DNA of 64,000 nucleotides, taken from a virus. Position numbers and translations under genes: made by a program. Positions 24,941 to 32,606 of this stretch are shown in pieces. The stretch covers positions 23,385-87,384 of IMG/VR virus record IMGVR_UViG_3300009104_000008. One strand, given 5' to 3'. Numbering within the stretch: the stretch's first letter is position 1; every line of letters starts with the position of its first letter. The notes below the pieces were generated by a model, which was given only the letters and a program-made list of their open reading frames with translations, had not been told where the DNA came from and did no database searches.

Positions 24941-25444
24941 ATGGCAGAAAGTTGGAATGATACACTATTAAAGGCACAACAAATGATTGACGCAGATGAG
25001 GCTGGAAACATCACTAATGATGTTAGACAGGCTTTTGAGATGCTAAGTAATGTTGGTAATCAACAGTATGAAGCAACAGGAGAAACACCTGAATCTATAC
25101 AAAAGGCGATTAAGGAGACATTAAGGAATTATCCCGGATATCCTTGGAGAAAGGGCGGTGGCGGCGTATTGCCAGCAACTGCACTTAGCGTTGTTGATTC
25201 ACTCGGCACAGATGCCGCCAATTCATTTGGTCGCGCATTCGATGAGTGTGGGGAGGGTATTCGTGCTTTCCTTACACCACACGGTCGTAGCAGTAAACAA
25301 TCCTATTCGGATGGTGCTGACTATGGAGCATATATTAGCAAGTCTATCAAAAAGACTGCAACAAGCCTATACAAGGCTGGAACATGGGATGGAACATTAG
25401 ACGGTCTATCCTCCGCTATTATGGAGGATGACGAATCAGAGTGA
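24941..25444 (+). CDS. IR-bracketed paralog B, 167 aa, unknown
   Basis: Start at 24941 (MAESWNDTLLKAQQ) follows GAGGTAATTATT. Paralogous to the divergent gene at 23957-24484 through the HGRS-SYSDGADYGAYISKS region and acidic end (MEDDESE). Its N-terminus SWNDTLLKA resembles the late tryptophan tag SWKDILKA, so the product may be packaged. It is flanked by its own perfect 14-base inverted repeat, 33 bases before the start and 9 bases after the stop. Function unknown. Confidence 0.75.
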   Translation: MAESWNDTLLKAQQMIDADEAGNITNDVRQAFEMLSNVGNQQYEATGETPESIQKAIKETLRNYPGYPWRKGGGGVLPATALSVVDSLGTDAANSFGRAFDECGEGIRAFLTPHGRSSKQSYSDGADYGAYISKSIKKTATSLYKAGTWDGTLDGLSSAIMEDDESE

Positions 25445-25453
25445 TTCTGTTGA

Positions 25454-25467
25454 CCTTGTAGGGGCAA
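25454..25467. repeat. Inverted repeat B, right copy
   Basis: CCTTGTAGGGGCAA, the reverse complement of 24894-24907, nine bases after the paralog B stop. Could also act as half of an mRNA end-pairing structure. Confidence 0.8.
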
Positions 25468-26044
25468 CACACTCTTTTTATTCAATTCATAATATAATCA
25501 AATTATGAGGTGTTTATATTTCAAAGCAATATAACACCATATGATTGTATTTACTTAAAATTAACATTAGGTCGGAGTCGCGGGAGCATCTTTTATAACC
25601 CCCTTCGTGAATCTTGTATTGTTAATCAATACCAACCAATTCCAAGAGAAGGTTTAATCAGAACATATCTTATAAGGTATCTTAATTATGTTTCTAAATT
25701 TCTCTTCCAAATTAACAGGTATTTCTAACACCTTCATTAACAGATGAATATCTATAAGATATTAATATGTATACCAATATCCTATATTGTATATCCTATA
25801 TATTATACTATAAGAACAATCAAATGTGGGTCAATATGCAACACTTCCAGTTTTCCAGTATCGTTGGAAAAGATAAAGTGAAGCAAAATGAACCACATAT
25901 AAAAGATATCTTATACAATATAATCATTATTCTAATTTCCAATTATTACAATACTATATACCCCTCCTTCTCTCTCCCTTCTCTCTCTCCCTATTCTCTA
26001 TGGGGTGGGCTGGAAAAGTCGGAATAGTGGAATAGACGAGAATC
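25468..26044. other. AT-rich non-coding region, candidate replication origin and early promoter
   Basis: No credible gene. Contains an ACCATATGAT site (25536-25545), direct and inverted ATATC/TATAAG elements (25668-25780, 25905-25922), TTCCAG and GTTGGAAAAG sequences near 25846-25870 that loosely recall archaeal origin boxes, a TATA-like ACTATATA at 25953-25960, and a pyrimidine tract. It separates leftward and rightward transcription, as an origin often does. The origin call is inference. Confidence 0.4.
25961..25992. repeat. 32-base homopyrimidine tract
   Basis: Uninterrupted C/T run made of CTCTCCCTT-like units, directly after a TATA-like element and about 50 bases before the first early gene. 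Such mirror-like tracts can form triplex or unwound DNA. Confidence 0.7.
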
Positions 26045-27064
26045 ATGCTCAATATGAATCACATATACCATAATATGTATAACAAAATGAAGTTTCTAAC
26101 CGATTGGAAAGATAGCAGAAAAGTCGAGATGGCTAAAATGACAGACAAAAAATATAAATTAACATTAGAAGAATTTAAGAGTATTCAACAGCGAAAAGCC
26201 AAAGGTAGTTCTTGGGCTGCTATTAGAGATGATATGTTTTACACATATACAGAAGGATATCTGATTACTATTTCAGATTTATCAAGACAATATTATCAAT
26301 TGAAATATAAACAAAATGACCCAGTTAAACCAACAAGAGGTCAATGGTCTATGTCTGAAACTCAAGCACTTATTGGTATGTTCAATACTGGAATACCCCG
26401 AAAACACATGATGGCGGCTCTTAATAGAACTTATGCTCAAGTAGCGTCTAAAATTGCTAATCTTAAGAAGGGTAATAAATTAGTTGGGAATGACATAAGA
26501 GAAAGGAACGCTAAGGAAGTAAGGGCATTACCTGCATCAACAATAGAAAAGAGGGCAATGATGTTTCATGGTCTATATTCAACAGTTCCAATTGGAAATG
26601 TAGATACTTTAAAAGAAAAATCTGAACAGGTTATAGCAGATGTAAAAGAAATGCTTAAAGAAACACCACCTGATGTAAATTTAGATGAAAAGAATAATCC
26701 ATTCCTTTACAATCTAATGAAACCAGAAATTCAAAATACTGAGGTAAAAACATCATTTAAACAAAGTAATCCTACAGTTGTAGATAACGAAGGTAATCAA
26801 TTGAATAAGGTTTCTCAAGATATTGTAGAACAATGTCAATATATTTGCGACCTATTATTATCAAAGAATAAACAATATGGTAATTCAGTATCAGAACCTG
26901 TAAGAATTTTCTCAAAGGCTGATACTAGTGAGCAAATCAAAGTTAGAATTGATGATAAGATTAGCAGGTTAATTAGGGGCGATGATTCCTTAGAACCTGA
27001 TGAAGATATAGTTGATGATTTAATCGGATATTTAATCTTATTAAAGATTCAAATGGATAAGTAA
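26045..27064 (+). CDS. Myb/SANT-like DNA-binding protein fused to a DUF1599-like domain
   Basis: Up to 339 residues; start uncertain (26045, the MKFLTDW ATG, or MAKMTDKK). Residues ~40-150 contain two Trp-centred helical repeats (GSSWAAIRDDM; GQWSMSETQALIGMF followed by NRTYAQVASKIANLKK), typical of Myb-like HTH domains. Residues ~255-339 (ICDLLLSKNKQYGNSV, RIDDKISRLIRGD, DIVDDLIGYLILLK) match the DUF1599 / nucleotide-modification-associated helical fold, which is MazG-like. First early gene, so a regulator with nucleotide sensing is possible. Confidence 0.65.
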   Translation: MLNMNHIYHNMYNKMKFLTDWKDSRKVEMAKMTDKKYKLTLEEFKSIQQRKAKGSSWAAIRDDMFYTYTEGYLITISDLSRQYYQLKYKQNDPVKPTRGQWSMSETQALIGMFNTGIPRKHMMAALNRTYAQVASKIANLKKGNKLVGNDIRERNAKEVRALPASTIEKRAMMFHGLYSTVPIGNVDTLKEKSEQVIADVKEMLKETPPDVNLDEKNNPFLYNLMKPEIQNTEVKTSFKQSNPTVVDNEGNQLNKVSQDIVEQCQYICDLLLSKNKQYGNSVSEPVRIFSKADTSEQIKVRIDDKISRLIRGDDSLEPDEDIVDDLIGYLILLKIQMDK

Positions 27065-27091
27065 CATTCACATGGTCTTAGAGTGGCCAAG

Positions 27092-27110
27092 ACGCAACTA
27101 TGGCGTTTTT
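27092..27110 (+). terminator. Possible terminator after the first early gene
   Basis: ACGC, seven-base loop, GCGT, then a T5 run, 28 bases after the stop. Short stem, so weak evidence. Confidence 0.3.
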
Positions 27111-27142
27111 AAAGAAATTTTTAAACAGATTTAGGGGCAACT

Positions 27143-27280
27143 ATGTGGAATAGTAGGTTTATCAAACATAAAAAGATTCAAAGATATAAAAAAGAGGAAA
27201 AACGAAGGCCAATCGTTCTTAGGCAACTAAGGAGTATGAAGGTGAAGACTTTACTAATCCCTATCAAAGTTCCAATGTAA
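27143..27280 (+). CDS. Possible small basic protein, 45 aa
   Basis: MWNSRFIKHKKIQRYKKEEK...: very Lys/Arg-rich. The ribosome site is poor (GGGGCAACT). The surrounding gap (27065-27623) has no other supported gene. Confidence 0.3.
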   Translation: MWNSRFIKHKKIQRYKKEEKRRPIVLRQLRSMKVKTLLIPIKVPM

Positions 27281-27623
27281 AGCGGTTACTATGGTATGGT
27301 ATGGCGACTCTAGGTTTATTAGAAAATCTCAATCCTCTAACCCAGATACGGGCATAGAACCGGAATCTTCCTACATCACACTTTAGTGGTTTTATCAAGT
27401 AATAAATGCAAACTCCTTCTTTAATTAGATAATTGGGCCTTTCTTCTCCAATGCATTTTTCCACATTACACTCAAAATACCACACGGGATTAATTTCCAC
27501 GCGGGTATACTGGGTAGAGTTTACCAAATAAAAAAGATAAATTACTTCATATTTTGTTAGGCATAATCATATAAATGGTAAGGGGATTACTCAAGTTCCT
27601 ATCTTTCTCTATCCGATTAATAA

Positions 27624-27710
27624 TGCGAGATACCCAAGTTTGGTCAAAGGGGCAGGACTTAAGATTCTGTGCGTAGTGCTTCGGGAGTTCAAATCTCCCT
27701 CTCGCAACCA
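27624..27710 (+). tRNA. tRNA-Leu (TAA) with encoded CCA
   Basis: Acceptor TGCGAGA/TCTCGCA, anticodon stem CAGGA/TTCTG with loop CTTAAGA (anticodon TAA), long variable arm as in class II tRNAs, T arm GGGAG-TTCAAAT-CTCCC, discriminator A, and CCA encoded at 27708-27710. Viral tRNAs often match codons rich in the virus; TTA is a very common Leu codon here. Confidence 0.9.
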
Positions 27711-27955
27711 TTAAACTCCAAAGGCCCGTATAGCAGCCTACTTTCATTTAATAGGGAATGGTGGAGAAAACCTATCAAGTTGGGTGAGAAGCCCACATTA
27801 CCTATTCAAAACAGGCGTTAACCCTGTTCAATAATTAAAAGTTAAAGTAACCTATATAAGGAAACGCAAGTATGTAGTCTTACCTAAGACAAACAATATC
27901 ACTCGTCAAAGTTAAACATAATGAAAAAGAAGGGAATAAAAAATGAGGAAGAAAT
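27711..27955 (+). other. Non-coding stretch with two hairpins
   Basis: No gene seen. TGGG/CCCA (27781-27795) and AACAGG/CCTGTT (27810-27828) form two consecutive hairpins between the tRNA and the next gene. Possibly part of tRNA transcript processing or an unrecognised RNA. Confidence 0.3.
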
Positions 27956-28606
27956 ATGCCAACAAGAGAATGTAATTATCAATTAGAAAACGGATTTAGA
28001 TGTAAAAAAACATTTACTGTTCCGAGTAATACTTGGAAAAAATATAGATGTCCAGAACACGAACATCATAGTGCTAATCGAGGAAACCTTCGTGCGGCAA
28101 GTGCAACTTTAAGTCAACAAAAAATAGACTTAAGAAAATTTGTTCAAGATTTTAAAGATGATACCTTACCTGACATTCAAGTTAAATTGTTAGAGGGCAT
28201 TCACGAAAGAGAAGAACTATCAAAAAGAATAGATGAAATTACTGAAGGAGAATGGCAAGGTTCACTAGCACCAACATCATTAGAAGACCTTATTCGTAGT
28301 GCGCCAGAACTAAGTTTAGATTTTGCTGAGTATAAAGTGCAAGTAGATGAATTTTATGACGAAATGAGTAAAGTTCATAGTGCTTATATTAAGCAAACAA
28401 AAACAGCACATTCTAATTCTATGTCAGACTTTAGGACATTAAAGAAAGAAATTGATGATAAAATAAATGATAAGTTAGATTCATTTTCATTAAAGGCAGA
28501 AGTAATTAATAGATTCGCTAATCAAATAAATATTATTAATAATCGTAATATTGGTTATGAAAAGCGTATTGCTGAATTAGAGAATAAAATTGAAAAATTA
28601 AGTTAA
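27956..28606 (+). CDS. Zinc-finger coiled-coil protein, 216 aa
   Basis: N-terminal zinc site: CNYQ...FRCKKTF...YRCPEHEHH (residues 6-42). The rest is a long coiled coil (residues ~55-215). It ends one base before tRNA-Lys. No known family; the architecture suggests a DNA- or RNA-bound oligomer. Confidence 0.75.
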   Translation: MPTRECNYQLENGFRCKKTFTVPSNTWKKYRCPEHEHHSANRGNLRAASATLSQQKIDLRKFVQDFKDDTLPDIQVKLLEGIHEREELSKRIDEITEGEWQGSLAPTSLEDLIRSAPELSLDFAEYKVQVDEFYDEMSKVHSAYIKQTKTAHSNSMSDFRTLKKEIDDKINDKLDSFSLKAEVINRFANQINIINNRNIGYEKRIAELENKIEKLS

Positions 28607-28683
28607 AGGTCTGTGGCGCAGTCAGGTAGCGCAACGGGCTTTTAACCCGTTGGTCGCGGGTTCAAATCCTGCCAGACCTACCA
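28607..28683 (+). tRNA. tRNA-Lys (TTT) with encoded CCA
   Basis: Acceptor AGGTCTG/CAGACCT, D stem GCGC/GCGC, anticodon stem ACGGG/CCCGT with loop CTTTTAA (anticodon TTT), T stem GCGGG/CCTGC, discriminator A, CCA at 28681-28683. It abuts the stop of the preceding gene, so it is processed from a shared transcript. Confidence 0.95.
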
Positions 28684-28700
28684 ATTCAAGAGGAATAAAT

Positions 28701-28844
28701 ATGATAAAGATATGTGTAATATGTAAAAAGAAATATGAGGGTTATGGAAATAATGCCGCACCATTCACAATAGGAAGATGTTGTGATAATTGTAATTTAG
28801 CAAAAGTTCTCCCTTATAGAATGAAAAAGGAGTTTGGAATATGA
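28701..28844 (+). CDS. Zinc-ribbon microprotein, 47 aa
   Basis: Start at 28701 with GAGGAATAAAT upstream. CVICKKKYEGYG and CCDNC form a four-Cys site. First of three consecutive zinc microproteins joined by ATGA overlaps. Confidence 0.7.
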   Translation: MIKICVICKKKYEGYGNNAAPFTIGRCCDNCNLAKVLPYRMKKEFGI

Positions 28845-28927
28845 AGAATAAAACATTATGTAGATGGTGTGGAGTAAAAGTTCATTGGGGTCATGATAGG
28901 ACAAGAAAATGCGAGGCTTGCAAATGA
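28841..28927 (+). CDS. Zinc microprotein, 28 aa
   Basis: MKNKTLCRWCGVKVHWGHDR... ending CEACK: one Cys4 knuckle and little else. ATGA overlaps on both sides support translation. Confidence 0.6.
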   Translation: MKNKTLCRWCGVKVHWGHDRTRKCEACK

Positions 28928-29043
28928 AATGTAAGAAATGTATTAAAGGAGTAATCATGAAACAAATTTCATTAGGGGAATTTGAACCAATTCCCTGCGA
29001 TTGCTCAATAGAAAAATGGTTCGAAGGATTAAAGAAGAGTTGA
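28924..29043 (+). CDS. Zinc microprotein with tag-like C-terminus, 39 aa
   Basis: MKCKKCIKGVIMK... PCDC, ending EKWFEGLKKS, which resembles the late MKWFxxxK tag but at the C-terminus. ATGA overlap with the previous gene. Confidence 0.55.
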   Translation: MKCKKCIKGVIMKQISLGEFEPIPCDCSIEKWFEGLKKS

Positions 29044-29047
29044 AGAA

Positions 29048-29293
29048 ATGAAAAATACACATTATGAAGTATTTAAGGAGTTATATGATAAAATCATGAA
29101 GAAAGAACTCTCAATATGTGAAACCTGCGATACATTTTTCAAATATACTCCTCAAAAAATATTCTGTGATGAATGTGCGCATGAGAGGAGAAAATCGAGA
29201 AAACTCAAGTATAGCGAAAAGAATCGTGAGAAGAAAGCGGCGTATGACCGCAAGTATTACGCAAAGAAAAAACAAAAGAGGGATAAAAAATGA
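29048..29293 (+). CDS. Zinc-finger basic protein, paralog of 51894-52235
   Basis: CETCDTFFKYTPQKIFCDEC aligns with CETCDEYFEYIPRKRYCDNC in the gene inserted in the polymerase locus. Both continue with ERxKS and a long Lys/Arg helix. Probably a nucleic-acid-binding protein; possible relative of small homing or HNH-like proteins, but no nuclease motif is visible. Confidence 0.7.
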   Translation: MKNTHYEVFKELYDKIMKKELSICETCDTFFKYTPQKIFCDECAHERRKSRKLKYSEKNREKKAAYDRKYYAKKKQKRDKK

Positions 29294-29529
29294 GTTTGAC
29301 AATTTATACGGCTACATGGTGTGGGCCATGTAAACAAATAAAAGCATGGTTAGTTCACACTAATGGCGATTTGGATAAGGTTCATTTTGTAGATATTGAT
29401 AATCCGAATGAAACTATTCCACTAGAGATTAAAAGTGTTCCAACTTTAATTGACACAGAAAGTGAAAAGATTATTTCAGGTGCTAATGCGATTATTGATT
29501 ATTTAAAAGAATGGAGAGATGAAGAATGA
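29290..29529 (+). CDS. Thioredoxin/glutaredoxin-like protein
   Basis: 79 residues with a WCGPCK active site at residues 10-15 and the cis-Pro element VPTLID near residue 50. Probably supplies electrons to the class II ribonucleotide reductase encoded 4 kb downstream, whose C-terminal Cys pair needs such a partner. Confidence 0.85.
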   Translation: MSLTIYTATWCGPCKQIKAWLVHTNGDLDKVHFVDIDNPNETIPLEIKSVPTLIDTESEKIISGANAIIDYLKEWRDEE

Positions 29530-29738
29530 GTGAAGAAACAATTAAGAAATTCGAGGAAGTAAAATTCCATTTTAATAGAATGATAGAAGCATATGAGGAA
29601 TTACCTATGTTAGCAAGTAATGTTCAACGGGTAATTTTAGAAGATGCAATGACTGCAATAGCGGCAGTATTTGAAGGTATTAACCAACAGATATTAGATG
29701 TTATTGAAATTATAGATGTAGAGGTGAAAGAAAAATGA
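29526..29738 (+). CDS. Unknown helical protein, 70 aa
   Basis: All-helical, acidic, without known motifs; ATGA overlaps both sides. Unknown. Confidence 0.65.
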   Translation: MSEETIKKFEEVKFHFNRMIEAYEELPMLASNVQRVILEDAMTAIAAVFEGINQQILDVIEIIDVEVKEK

Positions 29739-30094
29739 ATAAATGTATTAGATGCGGTGAGTCAACAAATATTAATTTATATGAAGATAGAAAAAATATT
29801 TATTACGGTGAGTATTTATGTTACGATTGTAATTCAATAATAACTGCTGAGTGGGGATTGGATAAAGAAACGCAAGAAACCATGATGAGATTTGTGAAAG
29901 AAGATGATATTAGTGTAATGGAATATGTAGCCATCGCAGTGCGAAGGCAAATAAATAGATTGAACAATATGACGAATATTGTTGGTAACACAGAAGAAGC
30001 GTTGGATTTAATAGCGGTGGATGATGAAGCGACCTACAAAGAATACATTAAACTCAAATCATTAGTGGAAAAAATGAAAGGTGAAGAAGAATGA
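29735..30094 (+). CDS. Zinc-ribbon protein with helical tail, 119 aa
   Basis: CIRCGE at residue 4 and CYDCN near residue 30 form a ribbon; the remainder is helical. ATGA coupling on both sides. Function unknown. Confidence 0.7.
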   Translation: MNKCIRCGESTNINLYEDRKNIYYGEYLCYDCNSIITAEWGLDKETQETMMRFVKEDDISVMEYVAIAVRRQINRLNNMTNIVGNTEEALDLIAVDDEATYKEYIKLKSLVEKMKGEEE

Positions 30095-30321
30095 TGAGTA
30101 AAGAATATTATGAAATGAAGACAGACAGTGGCTTAACAACAATTAGATTAAGTGATATATCAGCAGTAACAACAGAAGGTTCTGGTGGTATATTAACAAA
30201 AGAAACTTTTAAGATTGCTATACATTTAGTTAGTGGAACTATATTCACTGGACAAATGAGTAAAGACGATAAAGATTCTTTTATGAAAGCATGGAAAGAG
30301 GCATGGAAATATGCAGTATGA
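30091..30321 (+). CDS. Unknown small beta protein, 76 aa
   Basis: Beta-rich body (TIRLSDISAVTTEG, KIAIHLVSGTIFTG) ending in a Trp-rich helix (MKAWKEAWKYAV). Unrecognised; ATGATG start overlaps the upstream stop. Confidence 0.65.
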   Translation: MMSKEYYEMKTDSGLTTIRLSDISAVTTEGSGGILTKETFKIAIHLVSGTIFTGQMSKDDKDSFMKAWKEAWKYAV

Positions 30322-30565
30322 TATAGCAATAGTATCTGCAATAGTATTATTAGGAATGATTATTGAATATAAACTAGGAATATTATTCAGAATAATATTA
30401 ACTTTTAGAGTCCATAAAATGCTAAAAGAATCAGGCGAATTTACATTTAATGTAAAAGAAAGGTTTGAGTTTCAAGAATCATTAGAAGAGCCAGAAGTAT
30501 TAGATACTTTAGATTCAGATGAAGAAAATAAAACGATAATAGATAATTGGGATAGAGGTGAGTAA
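30311..30565 (+). CDS. Single-pass membrane protein, 84 aa
   Basis: N-terminal hydrophobic segment (residues ~4-30) and a soluble acidic C-terminal half. Overlaps its neighbours. Function unknown. Confidence 0.65.
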   Translation: MQYDIAIVSAIVLLGMIIEYKLGILFRIILTFRVHKMLKESGEFTFNVKERFEFQESLEEPEVLDTLDSDEENKTIIDNWDRGE

Positions 30566-30566
30566 A

Positions 30567-30827
30567 ATGAAAGGCATATTAGATATAAATAATGATGGTC
30601 AAGTAGATTACAAAGACTTTAGACATATGCTTATGAGATATGAATGGATTGTGGTAACTGGTTTAGCACTGACAATTATACCAATGGGTAATGTGTTGGG
30701 CTATACCAATATTGATTCTGATTTCTTTTGGGCTTTGGCCGGATTGTGTTTAACAGTTGAAGGAGTAATCGAATTGTATTACGAGCAGAAATACTGGGAT
30801 AAGCAGAAGAAGGGGGAACAAGAATGA
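30567..30827 (+). CDS. EF-hand membrane protein, 86 aa
   Basis: The start at 30567 is set by GAGGTGAGTAAA. Residues 5-17 (DINNDGQVDYKDF) fit a calcium-binding EF-hand/dockerin loop with Asp, Asn, Asp, Gly, Asp in the ligand positions. Two membrane helices follow (WIVVTGLALTII, FFWALAGLCLTV) and a charged tail. A calcium-sensing or anchoring membrane protein of the infected cell is possible. Confidence 0.7.
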   Translation: MKGILDINNDGQVDYKDFRHMLMRYEWIVVTGLALTIIPMGNVLGYTNIDSDFFWALAGLCLTVEGVIELYYEQKYWDKQKKGEQE

Positions 30828-30928
30828 ACATAAAACCCTATGGTAACTGCAAAAACCCTATTGCTCATGGTAGAGTCAATGGAGAATCTCATTGTAGGAT
30901 ATGTAAAAAAATGGAGGAAGAGGAATGA
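30824..30928 (+). CDS. Zinc microprotein, 34 aa
   Basis: MNIKPYGNCKNPIAHGRVN... HCRICKK: Cys/His knuckle and an acidic end; ATGA overlaps both neighbours. Confidence 0.55.
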   Translation: MNIKPYGNCKNPIAHGRVNGESHCRICKKMEEEE

Positions 30929-31026
30929 ATAAAATAGTATGTAAAACTTGTTTGGAGAAGGTTATAACAATTCGCTCAAAGCGAGGCAATATAATCTGCA
31001 CAAGATGTAATGGAATAGTGATGTAA
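30925..31026 (+). CDS. Zinc-ribbon microprotein, 33 aa
   Basis: MNKIVCKTCLEKVITIRSK... CTRCNG: a complete Cys4 ribbon; AGGAAGAGGA lies just before the ATG. Confidence 0.6.
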   Translation: MNKIVCKTCLEKVITIRSKRGNIICTRCNGIVM

Positions 31027-31269
31027 ATGATGGAACTACCAAAGAAAGAAATTGAATTAAGAATAGTTAGAGATGAAGAATTACCGCCAATTGTAATCAC
31101 AATGGATGAAAATGATGAGATTAAGGTTATGATAAATGAAAACCATAAGACTTGGTTAGCAATTCATAGGAAAACAATCGGTGGATTATCTCCTGTAATT
31201 TATGAGAAAATAGATGAACTTTTATTGGCTACCTTAAAAGAAACAAGAGCATTTGAGAGGTTGGAATAA
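31027..31269 (+). CDS. Unknown small protein, 80 aa
   Basis: Alpha/beta protein with IELRIVRDEELPPIVITMD strands; begins immediately after the previous stop and overlaps the next ATG by one base. No family recognised. Confidence 0.65.
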   Translation: MMELPKKEIELRIVRDEELPPIVITMDENDEIKVMINENHKTWLAIHRKTIGGLSPVIYEKIDELLLATLKETRAFERLE

Positions 31270-31361
31270 TGGCCAAACGAAATTGTAAAGTTTGTGGATA
31301 TGGTTTAGCACGAAATGCTAGGTCATGTTCACAATGTAGAAAGAGGAATAGAAATGGATGA
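31269..31361 (+). CDS. Zinc-ribbon microprotein, 30 aa
   Basis: MAKRNCKVCGYGLARNARSC... CRKRN: Cys4 knuckle with a basic end. Overlaps the next gene's start. Confidence 0.6.
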   Translation: MAKRNCKVCGYGLARNARSCSQCRKRNRNG

Positions 31362-32514
31362 AGAATGGAAAAGAGAATTAGGAAATGGTAGATGGGATAA
31401 AATCCTAAAAAGAAAAATGACAGAATTATCTGTATCAGATGATTACGATGAGGCTAAACATGAATGGGTAGCAACAGGTAATGTTTGGTGGAGAGGTTGT
31501 GGAGAAGAACGCCCACATTGGGCTATGGAACACCCTGACCAATGTTTATGCACACATAATATTGTATATCATTTTGAAATTCATAATACTGAAAATCATA
31601 TTAGAGAGTGTGTGGGTTCAGACCACATAAACTCATATTTGATTATTAGGGCTATTGAAGAAGAGCAGAATATTTCCAGAGAAGCAATCACTGAAGAAAT
31701 GATTGAAGAATGGGTTAAAGTTAATGTTGCCACTATGAAGAAAAATGCTTGGTGGAATAATAACGGCGAGCGATTTGAATCAATGTTTAATGAAATTAAA
31801 GACTTAGATTTGAGAGTTAATGTTAGGACAAAGGGAAATTATTATGACCCTAAAGTTAAAAAATATGTTCCTAAAACAGTAATTAGAAAAACTAGTTCTG
31901 GCCAATATGGGAGTGCGTTATATAAAATGGGTTCAATTGTTTGGAGATGGAATCATCCTGATAACCCTAAAGCACAAATTCATTCAAGAGGTTATCCTAC
32001 TGAGAAACTAATGAATGATTTGAGTTTATTCTTTGCACTTCTTCAACAACATAAAGACAAAACCGAAGCAGAAGATAAGGAATATCAAGATAGAGTCATT
32101 GAGGTTCAAAAGCAGGTTGCTTTACTTAAAGAGCAAAATGTGGCTAACCAAAGAAGAATAGCCGAAAACCGCGTATTGGCTGAAAATATGAGGGCTGATA
32201 CTGAAGATGCTGAATTTACAGAGAATTGTAAAAGGTATGGTTTATTGCCTTTTAGTGAAGAAAGTGCTTCTAATGATTGGGAACGAAAGTTCTTAAGGTC
32301 GGTTCGGAGTTGGATTCTTAGCGACAGAGAGCCTACAACGGCGCAAGTTGCTACCCTTGAGAAAATTATCAATAGCGAAAGAGATTTTGTTAGTGCAACA
32401 GATAAGCAATGTGCATTCTTATTAAAGTTAGGATTTGATGGCGATATATCAAAACTATCTAAAAGACAAGCATCAAATGAAATTGATAATTTATTAAAAG
32501 AAAGGGAGGATTAA
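31354..32514 (+). CDS. Unknown zinc-containing phage-type protein, 386 aa
   Basis: Start at 31354 (MDEEWKREL) after AGAGGAATAGAA. CLCTHNIVYHFEIHN and RECVGSDHI form a probable metal site as in a family of uncharacterised phage proteins. A long helical middle leads to a C-terminal small domain (TDKQCAFLLKLGFDGDISKL) seen at the end of many phage DNA-associated proteins. Role unknown. Confidence 0.7.
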   Translation: MDEEWKRELGNGRWDKILKRKMTELSVSDDYDEAKHEWVATGNVWWRGCGEERPHWAMEHPDQCLCTHNIVYHFEIHNTENHIRECVGSDHINSYLIIRAIEEEQNISREAITEEMIEEWVKVNVATMKKNAWWNNNGERFESMFNEIKDLDLRVNVRTKGNYYDPKVKKYVPKTVIRKTSSGQYGSALYKMGSIVWRWNHPDNPKAQIHSRGYPTEKLMNDLSLFFALLQQHKDKTEAEDKEYQDRVIEVQKQVALLKEQNVANQRRIAENRVLAENMRADTEDAEFTENCKRYGLLPFSEESASNDWERKFLRSVRSWILSDREPTTAQVATLEKIINSERDFVSATDKQCAFLLKLGFDGDISKLSKRQASNEIDNLLKERED

Positions 32515-32515
32515 T

Positions 32516-32605
32516 ATGAGCAAATTAGGAAACTTAGCAAGATTTGCAGTAGGTGTAGTTGTTGTATCAACATTATGGCCTATTGGATTATTTGGAGATG
32601 AGTAA
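32516..32605 (+). CDS. Membrane microprotein, 29 aa
   Basis: MSKLGNLARFAVGVVVVSTL...: one hydrophobic helix. Strong site GGGAGGATTAAT. Confidence 0.55.
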   Translation: MSKLGNLARFAVGVVVVSTLWPIGLFGDE

Positions 32606-32606
32606 A

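Noticed and set aside
27264-27527. Minus-strand 87-codon ORF between the first early gene and tRNA-Leu
   Set aside because: Antisense to the early operon, no good ribosome site, no coupling to other genes, and overlaps a possible plus-strand ORF. It has two Cys but no convincing domain.
27547-27747. Minus-strand ORF over tRNA-Leu
   Set aside because: It is the reverse complement of a well-formed tRNA gene.
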